DNA of 64,000 nt from CAWINY01 sp963837635. Lineage in GTDB: Bacteria; Acidobacteriota; Terriglobia; Terriglobales; Acidobacteriaceae. The position numbers and the translations under genes were made by a program. The notes under the pieces are model-generated. The model was not told the origin of the DNA. It saw only the letters and a list, made by a program, of their open reading frames with translations, and made no database searches. The number at the start of each line of letters is the position of its first letter. Position 1 is the first letter of the stretch. Below are positions 1-9,305 of this stretch, piece after piece. Location: positions 620,001-684,000 of the forward strand of contig CAWINY010000006.1 of NCBI GenBank assembly GCA_963837635.1. The letters are read 5' to 3'.

Positions 1-2
1 CG

Positions 3-1100
3 TTTCTGGATTCCTCGGAACTGGTGCTCAACATGGGTCCGCAACACCCGTCCACCCACGGCGTGCTGCGCGTGATCCTGCGTCTGGACGGCGAGAAGGT
101 GCTGGGCACCGATTGCATCCTGGGCTACCTGCACCGCGGGGTGGAGAAGATTGCGGAAAACCGCACCTATCCGCAGTTCAATCCCTACGTGGACCGTATG
201 GATTACGTGGCGGCGGTCTCCAACGGCCTGGGATACTGCCTGGCGGTGGAAAAGCTGCTGAACGTGGAAGCGCCGGCCCGCGCGCAGCACCTCCGGGTGA
301 TCATGACTGAGCTGAACCGGATTGCCAGTCATCAACTGTGGCTTGGAACGCATGCCCTCGATATCGGCGCCATCACCCCGGTGTTCTACACCTTCCGCGA
401 CCGGGAAGAGATCCTGAAGATCTTCGAGAAGTATTGCGGGGCGCGGCTCACCACCCATGCCTTCCGCATCGGCGGCTGCCTGTACGAGAGCTACGAGGGT
501 TTTGAGCAGGAAGTGCTGAAGTACTGCGATCACCAGGACCCGAAGACGGATGAATACGAAGAGCTGCTGACCACCAACCGTATCTGGGTGGATCGCACCA
601 AGAACGTCGGCGTGCTCAGCGGCGAGCAGTGCATCGCGCTGGGCGTCACCGGACCGCCGCTGCGCGCCAGCAACGTCAAGTGGGACATCCGCAAGGCACT
701 GCCCTACAGCGGCTACGACAAGTTCGACTTCGAAGTTCCCATCGGCAAGAACGGCGACACCTTCGATCGGTACATCGTGCGCATTCAGGAAATGCGGCAG
801 TCGGTGCGCATCATCCGGCAGGCAATTGCCGCGCTGCCGGAGGGCCCGATCATGACCAAGGTGCCCAAGATCATCAAGCCGCCGGCGGGTGAAGTTTACG
901 TTTCCATCGAGGCGCCTAAGGGCGAACTCGGGTATTTCATCGTGAGCGATGGTTCCACGCAGCCATATCGGATACGGGTGCGTCCGCCGTCGTTCGTCAA
1001 CCTCCAGGCCCTGGACGACATGTGCAAGGGCAGTCTGGTGGCCGACGTGGTGGCCATTATCGGCACCCTCGACATCGTGCTGGGCGAGGTCGATCGCTAA
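3..1100 (+). CDS. nuoD: NADH-quinone oxidoreductase subunit D (cluster 1), 5' end outside window
   Basis: This is the 49 kDa subunit of complex I, part of the peripheral arm that forms the quinone pocket with NuoB and NuoH. The hallmark GPQHPSTHGVLR appears almost at once and the reading frame stays open to the window edge, so the true start lies upstream; the GTG at 24 is only an internal codon. The C-terminus ends DIVLGEVDR, as in complete NuoD proteins. The stop shares one base with the nuoH start, so the genes are co-translated. A second, clearly different nuoD lies in the minus-strand cluster further on. Identity is very secure; only the N-terminus is missing. Confidence 0.96.
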   Translation, partial: FLDSSELVLNMGPQHPSTHGVLRVILRLDGEKVLGTDCILGYLHRGVEKIAENRTYPQFNPYVDRMDYVAAVSNGLGYCLAVEKLLNVEAPARAQHLRVIMTELNRIASHQLWLGTHALDIGAITPVFYTFRDREEILKIFEKYCGARLTTHAFRIGGCLYESYEGFEQEVLKYCDHQDPKTDEYEELLTTNRIWVDRTKNVGVLSGEQCIALGVTGPPLRASNVKWDIRKALPYSGYDKFDFEVPIGKNGDTFDRYIVRIQEMRQSVRIIRQAIAALPEGPIMTKVPKIIKPPAGEVYVSIEAPKGELGYFIVSDGSTQPYRIRVRPPSFVNLQALDDMCKGSLVADVVAIIGTLDIVLGEVDR

Positions 1101-2353
1101 TGAACAGCCTTCTTGGATATCTTCAATCCGGGGTCAATGTGCCGCCGGGCGTGTACGGCAGCATGGTGTGGGCCACGATCTACATCCTGCTGATCGTGGC
1201 GGGCGTGGCCTTCGCGGTTCTGACCATGAACTGGGGCGAACGCAAAGCCCTGGCCCACATGCAGATCCGCCTGGGTCCGATGCGCGTGGGCCCACATGGC
1301 CTGCTGCAGCCCTTCGCCGATGCGCTCAAGCTGCTCATCAAGGAAGACATCGTGCCAGACCAAGCCGACAAGCTGTTGTTCTGGCTGGCCCCGGTGTGGG
1401 TGGTGGTCACCGCGTGGGTGGTGTTCATCGTGATGCCGTTCGGCCGGGCGCACGCCGTCACCGACATGAACATCGGCATCCTGTTCATTCTCGGTGTCAG
1501 CTCGCTGGGCGTGCTGGGCATCATCATGGCTGGATGGGCGTCGAACTCGCACTACCCGATGATGGGCGCGCTGCGTTCGAGCGCGCAGATGGTCAGCTAC
1601 GAGATCGCCATGGGACTGGCCGTGGTTTCGGTCATCCTGATGACGAGCATGAACGCGAGCGGCAAGGGCACGCTGAGCATGATCGGCATCGTGCAGCAGC
1701 AGTATGAACAGGGGAACTGGTTCGTCTTTAAGTTCTTCCCGCTGGGCCTGATCGCATTCGTTGTCTTTGCCATCGCCATGGCGGCGGAGACCAATCGCGC
1801 GCCCTTCGACCTGCCGGAAGCGGAGTCGGAACTGGTGGCCGGTTTCCACACCGAGTACAGCGGCTTCCGCTGGTCACTGTTCTTCCTGGCGGAATATTCG
1901 TCCATGGTCGCGGTGTCGGCGGTTGCGGTGACGCTGTGGCTCGGCGGATGGCTGCGCCCCTTCCCGCACTGGCTGGCAGGACCGGCGTGGAACGTGCTGT
2001 TCTCGCTTGCCCCGGCCGCGACGTTCTTCACTTTGGCGGGCTTCACCTTCTTCAATGCGGTGCGCATGCCGCGCCATTCGGCGTTCAAGGTGCAGACGGT
2101 GGGCCTGATGGCCTTCGGCGCCTTGCTCGGCTTCCTGGGTCTTGTGCTGCTCGTGCCCGGCGCGCGCGAGCGGGTGCAGGACATCTATTGGTTCTGCATC
2201 AAGGTGTCGGTTTTCATGTACGTCTACATCTGGGCCCGCGGCACCTTCCCGCGGTACCGCTTTGACCAACTGATGAAGGTGGGTTGGAAGGTTCTGCTGC
2301 CCATCGCGCTGGGCGTGCTGATCCTTACCGCTCTCGTGGGGGTCCTCGTATGA
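1100..2353 (+). CDS. nuoH: NADH-quinone oxidoreductase subunit H (cluster 1)
   Basis: Membrane subunit that links the quinone site to the proton-pumping arm of complex I. The start is the ATG overlapping the nuoD stop (TAATG), giving 417 residues with about eight to nine membrane segments. Family motifs are plain: GPMRVGPHGLLQPFAD near residue 60 and AETNRAPFDLPEAESELVAG near residue 235, the charged loop facing the quinone channel. It is longer than the 349-residue copy in cluster 2, mainly through the N-terminus and the region around residue 205. The stop overlaps nuoI by four bases (ATGA). Very confident. Confidence 0.97.
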   Translation: MNSLLGYLQSGVNVPPGVYGSMVWATIYILLIVAGVAFAVLTMNWGERKALAHMQIRLGPMRVGPHGLLQPFADALKLLIKEDIVPDQADKLLFWLAPVWVVVTAWVVFIVMPFGRAHAVTDMNIGILFILGVSSLGVLGIIMAGWASNSHYPMMGALRSSAQMVSYEIAMGLAVVSVILMTSMNASGKGTLSMIGIVQQQYEQGNWFVFKFFPLGLIAFVVFAIAMAAETNRAPFDLPEAESELVAGFHTEYSGFRWSLFFLAEYSSMVAVSAVAVTLWLGGWLRPFPHWLAGPAWNVLFSLAPAATFFTLAGFTFFNAVRMPRHSAFKVQTVGLMAFGALLGFLGLVLLVPGARERVQDIYWFCIKVSVFMYVYIWARGTFPRYRFDQLMKVGWKVLLPIALGVLILTALVGVLV

Positions 2354-2814
2354 GTTCTTTGTCCTCCGTTTTTCGCAAGTTCCTCCTGGTCGATTTGATC
2401 CAGGGGATGAAGGTGACCTTTCGCTATCAGCACCCGAAAGAGGTGTGCACCGAGCAGTACCCGATGGAGCGGCCGGTCATCGCCGAACGCTATCGCGGGC
2501 TGCCGCGCCTGAACGTGAATCCGGACACCGGTGAGAGTCTCTGCAACGCCTGCGGCCTGTGCGCGCTGGCGTGCCCGGAGAAGCTGATTACCATCAAGAG
2601 CGAGCGCAACCCGCAGACCAAGCGCAAGGACATCCTCAGTTGGACCTATGACCTCAGCCGCTGCATGTTCTGCGGCCTGTGCGAGGAAGCCTGCCCGGCC
2701 GACGCGCTCGAACTCAGCCAGGACTACGAGATCGCAACCTACGACCGCCAACATTTCCTTCTGGTCAAGCAACAGTTGGAAGCTGGATCGGAACCGACGG
2801 TGTATAGCAAATGA
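2350..2814 (+). CDS. nuoI: NADH-quinone oxidoreductase subunit I (cluster 1)
   Basis: Ferredoxin-like subunit that carries two [4Fe-4S] clusters (N6a and N6b) and passes electrons toward NuoB. Two cysteine motifs are visible, CNACGLCALACP near residue 60 and CMFCGLCEEACP near residue 105; each supplies three ligands to one cluster and the fourth to the other. The chosen start is the ATG overlapping the nuoH stop, giving 154 residues, a normal length; an upstream in-frame extension would lie wholly inside nuoH. It overlaps nuoJ by four bases. Cluster 2 has no counterpart, so this is the only nuoI in the window. Confidence 0.97.
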   Translation: MSSLSSVFRKFLLVDLIQGMKVTFRYQHPKEVCTEQYPMERPVIAERYRGLPRLNVNPDTGESLCNACGLCALACPEKLITIKSERNPQTKRKDILSWTYDLSRCMFCGLCEEACPADALELSQDYEIATYDRQHFLLVKQQLEAGSEPTVYSK

Positions 2815-3320
2815 CACCTATCGCAACCCCATTTTTCTTCTATCTACTCTCCTCCATCGCGGTGCTGTGCGGCATTGCGGTGATCGTGCAGAAGAACCCG
2901 GTGCGCTGCGCGCTGGCGCTGATCGGCACGCTGCTGGCGCTGGCCGGCCTGTATCTGATGCTGAGCGCTCCGTTCGTCGCCGGCGTGCAAATCATCCTTT
3001 ATGCCGGCGGCATCATGGTGCTGTTCCTGTTCGTCATCATGCTGGTCAATATCGAGAACGCGCTGCGCGAAGAGCGCTTCAGCAAACAGTGGCTGGTGGC
3101 GCTGCTGGCTGCCGGCTCGCTGGGCGGGCTCCTGGCGTTCGTCTACCTGCGCGGCCAGAGCATCTTCCCGACGACCTTGGCTTCGCTGCCCGAGAGCGAA
3201 AACACGCAGGCCATCGGCCAGATGCTGTACACCAACTACATGCTGCCGTTTGAAATCGCCTCGCTGCTGCTGCTGGTGGGGATCGTGGGCGCGGTGGTCA
3301 TGGCCAAGAGGAGTATCTGA
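2811..3320 (+). CDS. nuoJ: NADH-quinone oxidoreductase subunit J (cluster 1)
   Basis: Small membrane subunit of complex I with five predicted membrane helices in 169 residues. The family signature AGGIMVLFLFVIML is in the third helix, where the pi-bulge that couples quinone chemistry to pumping is found in solved structures. The ATG overlaps the nuoI stop by four bases and the stop overlaps the nuoK start by one. Length and topology are typical. Paralogue of the 166-residue nuoJ in the minus-strand cluster. Confidence 0.95.
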   Translation: MTPIATPFFFYLLSSIAVLCGIAVIVQKNPVRCALALIGTLLALAGLYLMLSAPFVAGVQIILYAGGIMVLFLFVIMLVNIENALREERFSKQWLVALLAAGSLGGLLAFVYLRGQSIFPTTLASLPESENTQAIGQMLYTNYMLPFEIASLLLLVGIVGAVVMAKRSI

Positions 3321-3625
3321 TGATGGAGATCACCACCCTTCACTACCTCGTGGTCGCGGCGATGCTGTTCATTCTGGGCGTGATCGGCGTGCTGATGCGG
3401 CGCAACGTGGTGATCGTGCTCATGTCGATCGAGTTGATCCTGAACGCGGTCAACCTGAACTTTGTGGCCTTTTCGCGCATTTGGGGCCTGCACGGGCAGG
3501 TGTTTTCGGTTTTCATTGTGGCTGACGCCGCCGCCGAAGCGGCGGTGGGCCTCGGCATCCTGATCGCCTTCTTCCGCAACAAGTCGACGGTCAATGTGGA
3601 CGAGATCGACCTGTTGAAGTGGTAA
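3320..3625 (+). CDS. nuoK: NADH-quinone oxidoreductase subunit K (cluster 1)
   Basis: An antiporter-like small subunit (101 residues, three membrane helices) of the proton-pumping arm. The conserved stretch MSIELILNAVNLNFVAF contains the helix-2 glutamate needed for pumping, and AAAEAAVGLGI holds the second conserved glutamate. The start overlaps the nuoJ stop; two adjacent ATG codons are possible. This intact copy is a direct reference for the frameshifted nuoK of cluster 2. It is followed by a palindromic repeat before nuoL. Confidence 0.96.
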   Translation: MMEITTLHYLVVAAMLFILGVIGVLMRRNVVIVLMSIELILNAVNLNFVAFSRIWGLHGQVFSVFIVADAAAEAAVGLGILIAFFRNKSTVNVDEIDLLKW

Positions 3626-3630
3626 GAGCC

Positions 3631-3714
3631 GGTCGTTAGCCGGTGGTCGTTCGTCGTTGGCCGGGCGGGTGGAAGTTGCGGGCTAACGACTAAGGACCAA
3701 CGACCAACGACGTT
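3631..3714. repeat. Palindromic repeat, GTCGTTAG/CTAACGAC family, copy 1
   Basis: The spacer between nuoK and nuoL holds a long imperfect inverted repeat. The left arm is rich in GGTCGTTAGCC and GGTCGTTCGTCGTTGG; the right arm reads GGCTAACGAC and GACCAACGACCAACGACG. Related arms occur near 11.7 kb and 61.7 kb. It can fold into a large hairpin inside the operon mRNA. Confidence 0.8.
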
Positions 3715-3733
3715 TTGAAAAGAGCCAAGAGCG

Positions 3734-5872
3734 ATGTTCTTTTTAGAGCACATTTGGATCATTCCCCTGCTGCCGGCCTTCGGCGCCGCGACCATGTTTT
3801 TCTTTGGCCGCAAGTTGTCGAAGCCTGCGATCAACGCGGTGTGCGTCGGCGTCATTATGCTGGCGTTTCTGATGTCGTGCGGCGCGGTGTGGAATTACAC
3901 GCACGCCTGGGCCGCGACTCACGGCTCGGAGCCGTTCGAGAAGGTGATGTTCACCTGGCTCGGATCGGGCGACGCGAACGTCGCCTACCAGATGCACAAC
4001 GGCCAGGGGGCGCAGTTCAACGCCGAAGCGGGCTTCATGATCGACCCGCTGTCGTCCATCTGGCTGCTGTTCGTGACCGGCATCGCCATGCTGATCCACA
4101 TTTACTCCACTGGATACATGGCGCATGAGGGCAGCTACTACAGGTTCTTCGGCTACTTGAATCTGTTCGTCTTCTCCATGCTGACGCTTATCTTGGCCAA
4201 CAACTATGCCGTGATGTTTGTGGGATGGGAGGGCGTGGGCCTGTGCTCGTATCTGCTGATCGGCTTTTACTTCAAGAAGCATTCCGCATCGACGGCAGCC
4301 AATAAGGCCTTCATCACCAACCGCGTCGGTGACTTCGGCTTCATGCTGGGCATGTTTACCATCTTCTGGCTGTTCGGCACGGTGAAGTACACGGCGGTGA
4401 ACGCTATCGCCCGCAGCGGGGCATTCCACACCGGCGACTACTGGATTACATTCGCCACTCTGATGCTGTTTGTTGGCGCCTGCGGTAAGTCGGCGCAGCT
4501 TCCTCTTTATGTCTGGCTGCCGGACGCCATGGAAGGCCCGACGCCTGTCTCCGCCCTGATCCACGCGGCGACCATGGTGACCGCGGGCGTGTACATGGTG
4601 GCCCGCTCCAACGCGCTCTTCCAGCTTGCGCCCACCTCGATGAAGGTGGTGGCAATCGTTGGTTGCTTGACCGCAATCTTCGCCGCATCGATCGGCTTGG
4701 TGCAAAACGACATCAAGCGCGTGCTGGCCTACTCCACCGTCTCGCAGCTTGGCTACATGTTCATGGCGCTGGGTGTGGGCGCATTTGCTGCCGGCTGCTT
4801 CCACGTGTTCACGCACGCCTTCTTCAAGGCGCTGCTCTTCCTTGGCTCCGGCTCGGTGATCCACGCCATGAGCGGGGAGCAGGACATGCGCAACATGGGC
4901 GGGCTGGCGAAAAAGATTCCGATCACCTACATGACGATGTTGATCGGCACCATCGCCATTGCCGGCTTCCCGCCGCTGGCCGGCTTCTTCTCCAAGGACG
5001 AGATCCTGTGGCAGGCGTTTTCCGCACAGGGCGGAGCGTTCCGCGTGCTCTGGGGACTGGGCTTCATCACCGCGCTGATGACGTCCTTTTATATGTTCCG
5101 GCTGATGTACCTGACCTTTTGGAGTCCGAAGCGGATCAGCCACGAGGCGGAGCATCACCTGCACGAATCGCCCAAGTCGATGACGATTCCCCTGATGATT
5201 CTCGCGGTCGGCGCGATCTTCGCTGGCTTGCTGGGCGTGCCGCACGCCCTGGGCGGGTCCAACCGCTTCGAGCACTTCCTGGCGCCAGTGTTCGAGGCTC
5301 CTGCCACGCATGCCGTGGCGGAAGGCGCAGCGGTCGAGCAGGCCGCTGCATTGGAGAAGACGGAGAAGCCAGAGAAAACCGAGCCCATCGAGTACATCCT
5401 GATGCTCGCCTCGGTCGGCGCTGCCGCTATGGGTCTGTTCCTGGCAGGCAAGGCGTACAAGAAGGCGGAAAAAGGTTACAAGGAACCCATCAATCAGGTT
5501 GCGCCCGCCGTCTATCAGACCCTGCTCAATAAGTGGTACGTGGACGAACTCTACGACTACGCCGTCACCGGACGCCGCGAGATCGGGAAGAGGCGCTACG
5601 GGACCATGGGTCTAGGCAGTGCGCTGTGGGCGTTTGACGCCAATGTGATCGATGGCGGCGTGAACGGCGCCGGCTGGATGACGCGCATGGTGGCCACCCT
5701 TTCAAACTACTGGGATAAGTACGCCATCGACGGCGTATGTGTGAACGGCCCGGCACAGTTGACGCGCATGCTCTCTTATCCCGTGCGCCTGGCGCAATGG
5801 GGTCTGGTGCAATGGTACGCGCTGGTCATGGTGGCCGGCGTGGTTGGGTTCATCTGGTATTACGTGAAATAA
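3734..5872 (+). CDS. nuoL: NADH-quinone oxidoreductase subunit L (cluster 1)
   Basis: The distal antiporter-like pump subunit of complex I, 712 residues. Recognisable blocks are GWEGVGLCSYLLIGFYF near residue 162, HAATMVTAGVYM near 276, HAFFKALLFLGSGS near 360 and GFFSKDEILW near 420. The C-terminal amphipathic arm and last helices follow a charged, Ala/Glu/Lys-rich loop around residues 515-550, which accounts for the extra length. It lies 108 bases after nuoK, across a palindromic repeat. The sequence is intact and includes the YSTVSQLGYMFMA stretch that is frameshifted in the cluster 2 copy. Confidence 0.97.
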   Translation: MFFLEHIWIIPLLPAFGAATMFFFGRKLSKPAINAVCVGVIMLAFLMSCGAVWNYTHAWAATHGSEPFEKVMFTWLGSGDANVAYQMHNGQGAQFNAEAGFMIDPLSSIWLLFVTGIAMLIHIYSTGYMAHEGSYYRFFGYLNLFVFSMLTLILANNYAVMFVGWEGVGLCSYLLIGFYFKKHSASTAANKAFITNRVGDFGFMLGMFTIFWLFGTVKYTAVNAIARSGAFHTGDYWITFATLMLFVGACGKSAQLPLYVWLPDAMEGPTPVSALIHAATMVTAGVYMVARSNALFQLAPTSMKVVAIVGCLTAIFAASIGLVQNDIKRVLAYSTVSQLGYMFMALGVGAFAAGCFHVFTHAFFKALLFLGSGSVIHAMSGEQDMRNMGGLAKKIPITYMTMLIGTIAIAGFPPLAGFFSKDEILWQAFSAQGGAFRVLWGLGFITALMTSFYMFRLMYLTFWSPKRISHEAEHHLHESPKSMTIPLMILAVGAIFAGLLGVPHALGGSNRFEHFLAPVFEAPATHAVAEGAAVEQAAALEKTEKPEKTEPIEYILMLASVGAAAMGLFLAGKAYKKAEKGYKEPINQVAPAVYQTLLNKWYVDELYDYAVTGRREIGKRRYGTMGLGSALWAFDANVIDGGVNGAGWMTRMVATLSNYWDKYAIDGVCVNGPAQLTRMLSYPVRLAQWGLVQWYALVMVAGVVGFIWYYVK

Positions 5873-5876
5873 AAGG

Positions 5877-5909
5877 CCCCAAAACGCGCAAATACCGCGC
5901 GTTTCGGGG
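5877..5909. repeat. Intercistronic hairpin between nuoL and nuoM
   Basis: CCCCAAAACGCGC is followed seven bases later by GCGCGTTTCGGGG, which pairs at 12 of 13 positions. No T-run follows, so it is more likely an mRNA stability or attenuation structure than a terminator. Confidence 0.6.
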
Positions 5910-5932
5910 ACCCGGACGAAACGGACGAGAGA

Positions 5933-7600
5933 ATGCAAAACCACATCCTTTCCATCATTCTGTTCACCCCGCTGCTGGGCGCCATTGTCCTGCTGCTCGT
6001 GCCCAAGGAGAACAAAACCGCCATCCGCTGGACCGCGAACATCTTCGCGCTCCTCGGATTCCTGGTCTCCTTACCGCTGGTGCCCGCGTTCTGGGCGCAG
6101 CGCTTCCAGCCTGGTTGGAAGTTCGTAGAGGGCTCGGCGAACAACTGGATTCCGAGCATCGGCGCCGGTTATGTGCTGGGCATCGACGGCATCAGCTTCC
6201 TGCTGATCATGCTGACCACGCTGCTCGGCTTCATCTCGATTCTTTCGAGCTGGACCGCGATCGATATCCGGGTGAAGGAATACTACGCGTGGTTCCTGTT
6301 GCTGCAGACCGGCATGCTCGGCGTGTTCATGGCGCTGGACCTGTTCCTGTTCTTCGTCTTCTGGGAAGCGATGCTGGTGCCCATGTACCTGCTGATCGGT
6401 ATCTGGGGCGGCCCGCGCAAGCTGTACGCCTCCATCAAGTTCTTCCTGTACACGCTGACCGGCTCGGTGCTGATGCTGCTGGCCATCCTGTTCCTGTATT
6501 TCCATAATCAGTCGGTTACCGGCATCTACAGCTTCAGCCTGGATCAGCTCTACAAGACCGCGCCGATGATCGCCGCCCCATACGCCTTCTGGCTGTTCCT
6601 GGCGTTCTTCGTCGGCTTCGCCATCAAGGTGCCGATGTTCCCGTTCCACACCTGGCTGCCTGACGCGCACGTGGAAGCGCCCACGGCGGGCTCGGTGATC
6701 CTGGCGGGCGTCCTGCTGAAGATGGGAACTTACGGCTTGATCCGCTTCTCGCTGCCGTTCTTTCCGCAAGTCGCGATGCAGCCCAAGGTGCGCGGCTGGA
6801 TTATCGGGCTGTCGATTATCGGCATCATCTACGGCGCGCTGGTCTCGCTGATGCAGAAGGACATGAAGAAGCTGGTGGCGTACTCGTCCGTGAGCCACCT
6901 CGGCTTCTGCACCCTCGGCATCTTTGCATTGAATCCGGCCGGCCTGACCGGATCGGTAATCCAGCAGATCAACCACGGCATCTCTACCGGCGCACTCTTC
7001 TTGATCGTCGGCATCCTTTACGAGCGGCGCCACACGCGCGACATCGCCGAATACGGCGGCATCAGCAACGTGATGCCGGTCTACGCGACCATCACGCTGA
7101 TCATGTTCATGTCCTCGATGGGCTTGCCGCTGTTGAACGGCTTCGTGGGCGAGTTCACCATCCTGCAGGGCACATTCATGGAGAGCAAGCTGTGGGCGGC
7201 ATTGGCATCCACCGGCGTGATCCTGGCCGCGGCCTATCTGCTCTGGCTCTACCAGCGTGTGTACTTTGGGCCGGTGACCAATCCCAAGAACGAAAAGCTG
7301 AAGGACCTGAACGGCCGCGAGTTGGCCACCTTCGTTCCCTTGGTCGCCTTGGCGTTTCTGATCGGCCTGTACCCGAAGCCGCTGTTCGAGATCCTAGAAC
7401 AGCCGGTGAACCATCTGGTGGCGGTCGCGCGGCCGGATTATCCGATCAAGGCGACCTACGAGGCGTCGGCGCCGAAGCACGAAGAGCAACCTGCGGCCCC
7501 GGCTACCGTTGCTCCGGAAGCGCAGAAGCCGGCAGCTAAGCCTTTGCAGTCGCAGGCTCATGATTCCACCCCGGTGGCCGTTGCTAGCGCAGTTCGGTAA
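5933..7600 (+). CDS. nuoM: NADH-quinone oxidoreductase subunit M (cluster 1)
   Basis: Second antiporter-like pump subunit, 555 residues with about 14 helices. Typical motifs are FWEAMLVPMYLLIG near residue 143 (the conserved glutamate), WLPDAHVEAPTAGS near 241 and LVAYSSVSHLGFC near 305. Past the last helix (about residue 495) there is an unusual tail of roughly 50 residues rich in Ala, Pro, Glu and Lys and ending near VASAVR, absent from the cluster 2 copy. It lies 60 bases after nuoL across a hairpin and 15 bases before nuoN. Function is secure; the tail is of unknown role. Confidence 0.97.
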   Translation: MQNHILSIILFTPLLGAIVLLLVPKENKTAIRWTANIFALLGFLVSLPLVPAFWAQRFQPGWKFVEGSANNWIPSIGAGYVLGIDGISFLLIMLTTLLGFISILSSWTAIDIRVKEYYAWFLLLQTGMLGVFMALDLFLFFVFWEAMLVPMYLLIGIWGGPRKLYASIKFFLYTLTGSVLMLLAILFLYFHNQSVTGIYSFSLDQLYKTAPMIAAPYAFWLFLAFFVGFAIKVPMFPFHTWLPDAHVEAPTAGSVILAGVLLKMGTYGLIRFSLPFFPQVAMQPKVRGWIIGLSIIGIIYGALVSLMQKDMKKLVAYSSVSHLGFCTLGIFALNPAGLTGSVIQQINHGISTGALFLIVGILYERRHTRDIAEYGGISNVMPVYATITLIMFMSSMGLPLLNGFVGEFTILQGTFMESKLWAALASTGVILAAAYLLWLYQRVYFGPVTNPKNEKLKDLNGRELATFVPLVALAFLIGLYPKPLFEILEQPVNHLVAVARPDYPIKATYEASAPKHEEQPAAPATVAPEAQKPAAKPLQSQAHDSTPVAVASAVR

Positions 7601-7615
7601 GAGGGAGAGGCATAC

Positions 7616-9154
7616 GTGACCAACCTGTCACAATTCTTTACCGGCACGGATTACCTGCTGACGCTGCCGATGATTTTGCTGTCGCTGTTCGCGCTCGGCA
7701 TCCTGATGATCGACCTGATGCTGCCGCGCGAGTGGAAGCGTTTGAACGCGTATACCGCGCTGGTCGGCATCGGGTTCGCGGCGGCGGCGCTGGTCAAGCT
7801 CCAGCGGGCGCATTTTGCCGACGGCTCGTCGCTGGTCGGCAGCTTCGGCCTGCAAGGTTCCATGCGCATGGATGCGTTCGCCGTGTACTTCTCGTACCTG
7901 TTCTTGGCGGGCGCTTTTGTCGCGGTGCTGATGTCGATCAAATACCTCGAAATCGAGGAGGAGGATCACGGCGAGTTCTACGCGCTGATGCTGTTCTCCG
8001 TGGTCGGCATGATGTGCATGGCGAGCGGCTATGATCTGGTGCTGCTCTTCATCGGTCTTGAGTTGATGGCCATCCCGACCTACGTCCTGGTCGGCTTCCT
8101 GCGCCGGGACCGCCGCTCCAACGAGGCCGCGCTGAAGTACATGCTGCTGGGCGCCTTTTCCAGTGGCATATTCGCCTATGGTCTGTCGCTGCTCTATGGA
8201 ATGAGCGGCAGCACGAACCTGGTCGTGATCTCCCAGGCCTTGGCTGCGCGTATGGCAATCGCGCCGCGTGATCCGATCGCCGTGGTTGCGCTGGTGACCG
8301 TCATTACCGGCCTGCTCTTCAAGGTGGCGGCCTTCCCGTTCCACATGTGGGCGCCCGATGCTTATGAAGGCGCGCCGACCAGTATCACCGGCTTTATGTC
8401 GGTGGCTGCCAAGTCCGCCGCCTGGGCGCTGTTGCTGCGCATCGTGCTGATCGGATTCCCCGCGCTGCGTCCCATGTACGTGCCGCTGCTGGTGTTCGTC
8501 GCCATTGCGACGATGACCGTCGGCAACCTGACCGCAATCTCGCAAAACAACATGAAGCGCCTGCTGGCCTACAGTTCGATCGCCCACGTGGGCTACATGC
8601 TTCTGGGCCTGGTCGCGGGTACTTCGCAGGGCGTGAGTGCTACCGGGGTGAAGGGCATCATGATTTACCTGCTGGTGTACACCTTCATGAACCTGGGTTG
8701 CTTTGCGGTGATTACCTCGCTGCGACGGCGCGACATTATCGGCGACGAGATCGACGACATTGCCGGCCTGTTCTTCAAGGCTCCGACGGAAGCCATGCTG
8801 CTGCTGGTCTTCCTGCTTTCGCTGGCTGGCATTCCGCCTCTGGCGGGATTCTGGGGCAAGTACTTCATTTTCCTGTCGCTGATCGAAACCGGTCACTATT
8901 GGCTGGCGATTTTGGGCGTGGGGTATTCGGTGATCAGCCTGTACTACTACGCGCGCATCTTCAACGCCGCCTTCATGCGCAAGCCGATGGATCAGGAAGC
9001 GGTGGCAAAGAGCCCGTCGATGAGTCTCGCTCTGGCGATTACCGGAGTGGCGACCCTGGTGATCGGCCTCTTCCCCAACTTCTTCATCGAGGCGGCGAAT
9101 TGGTCGGTGGGCCTGCCGCGGATCGGCCCGTACTTTATTAGTTGGCTCCACTAG
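7616..9154 (+). CDS. nuoN: NADH-quinone oxidoreductase subunit N (cluster 1)
   Basis: Third antiporter-like pump subunit, 512 residues, last gene of the operon. The GTG start is supported by a good ribosome site (GAGGGAGAGG) six bases upstream. Motifs include GLELMAIPTYVLVGFLRRD near residue 147, FHMWAPDAYEGAPTS near 243 and LLAYSSIAHVGYMLLGLV near 318. The gene is followed within about 40 bases by a factor-independent terminator, so transcription of cluster 1 probably ends here. Paralogue of the 483-residue nuoN in cluster 2. Confidence 0.97.
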   Translation: MTNLSQFFTGTDYLLTLPMILLSLFALGILMIDLMLPREWKRLNAYTALVGIGFAAAALVKLQRAHFADGSSLVGSFGLQGSMRMDAFAVYFSYLFLAGAFVAVLMSIKYLEIEEEDHGEFYALMLFSVVGMMCMASGYDLVLLFIGLELMAIPTYVLVGFLRRDRRSNEAALKYMLLGAFSSGIFAYGLSLLYGMSGSTNLVVISQALAARMAIAPRDPIAVVALVTVITGLLFKVAAFPFHMWAPDAYEGAPTSITGFMSVAAKSAAWALLLRIVLIGFPALRPMYVPLLVFVAIATMTVGNLTAISQNNMKRLLAYSSIAHVGYMLLGLVAGTSQGVSATGVKGIMIYLLVYTFMNLGCFAVITSLRRRDIIGDEIDDIAGLFFKAPTEAMLLLVFLLSLAGIPPLAGFWGKYFIFLSLIETGHYWLAILGVGYSVISLYYYARIFNAAFMRKPMDQEAVAKSPSMSLALAITGVATLVIGLFPNFFIEAANWSVGLPRIGPYFISWLH

Positions 9155-9191
9155 GAGCAGTTTGATACAGTGTTCTTGTTCAGAATGCTCA

Positions 9192-9228
9192 GCCCCGGTG
9201 AATACTCATCGGGGCCTTTTTCTTTTTG
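9192..9228 (+). terminator. Rho-independent terminator after nuo cluster 1
   Basis: GCCCCGGTG and CATCGGGGC form a GC-rich stem with a short loop, followed directly by a run of T residues (CTTTTTCTTTTT). Placed just after nuoN on the coding strand. Confidence 0.9.
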
Positions 9229-9305
9229 GCCAGCTTTCAATGAGCATTTCGTGCGCCGTCGAGTAGAATGGGTGGCTGCAGCTCCGGGCCCCTCACGGAG
9301 GTTAC

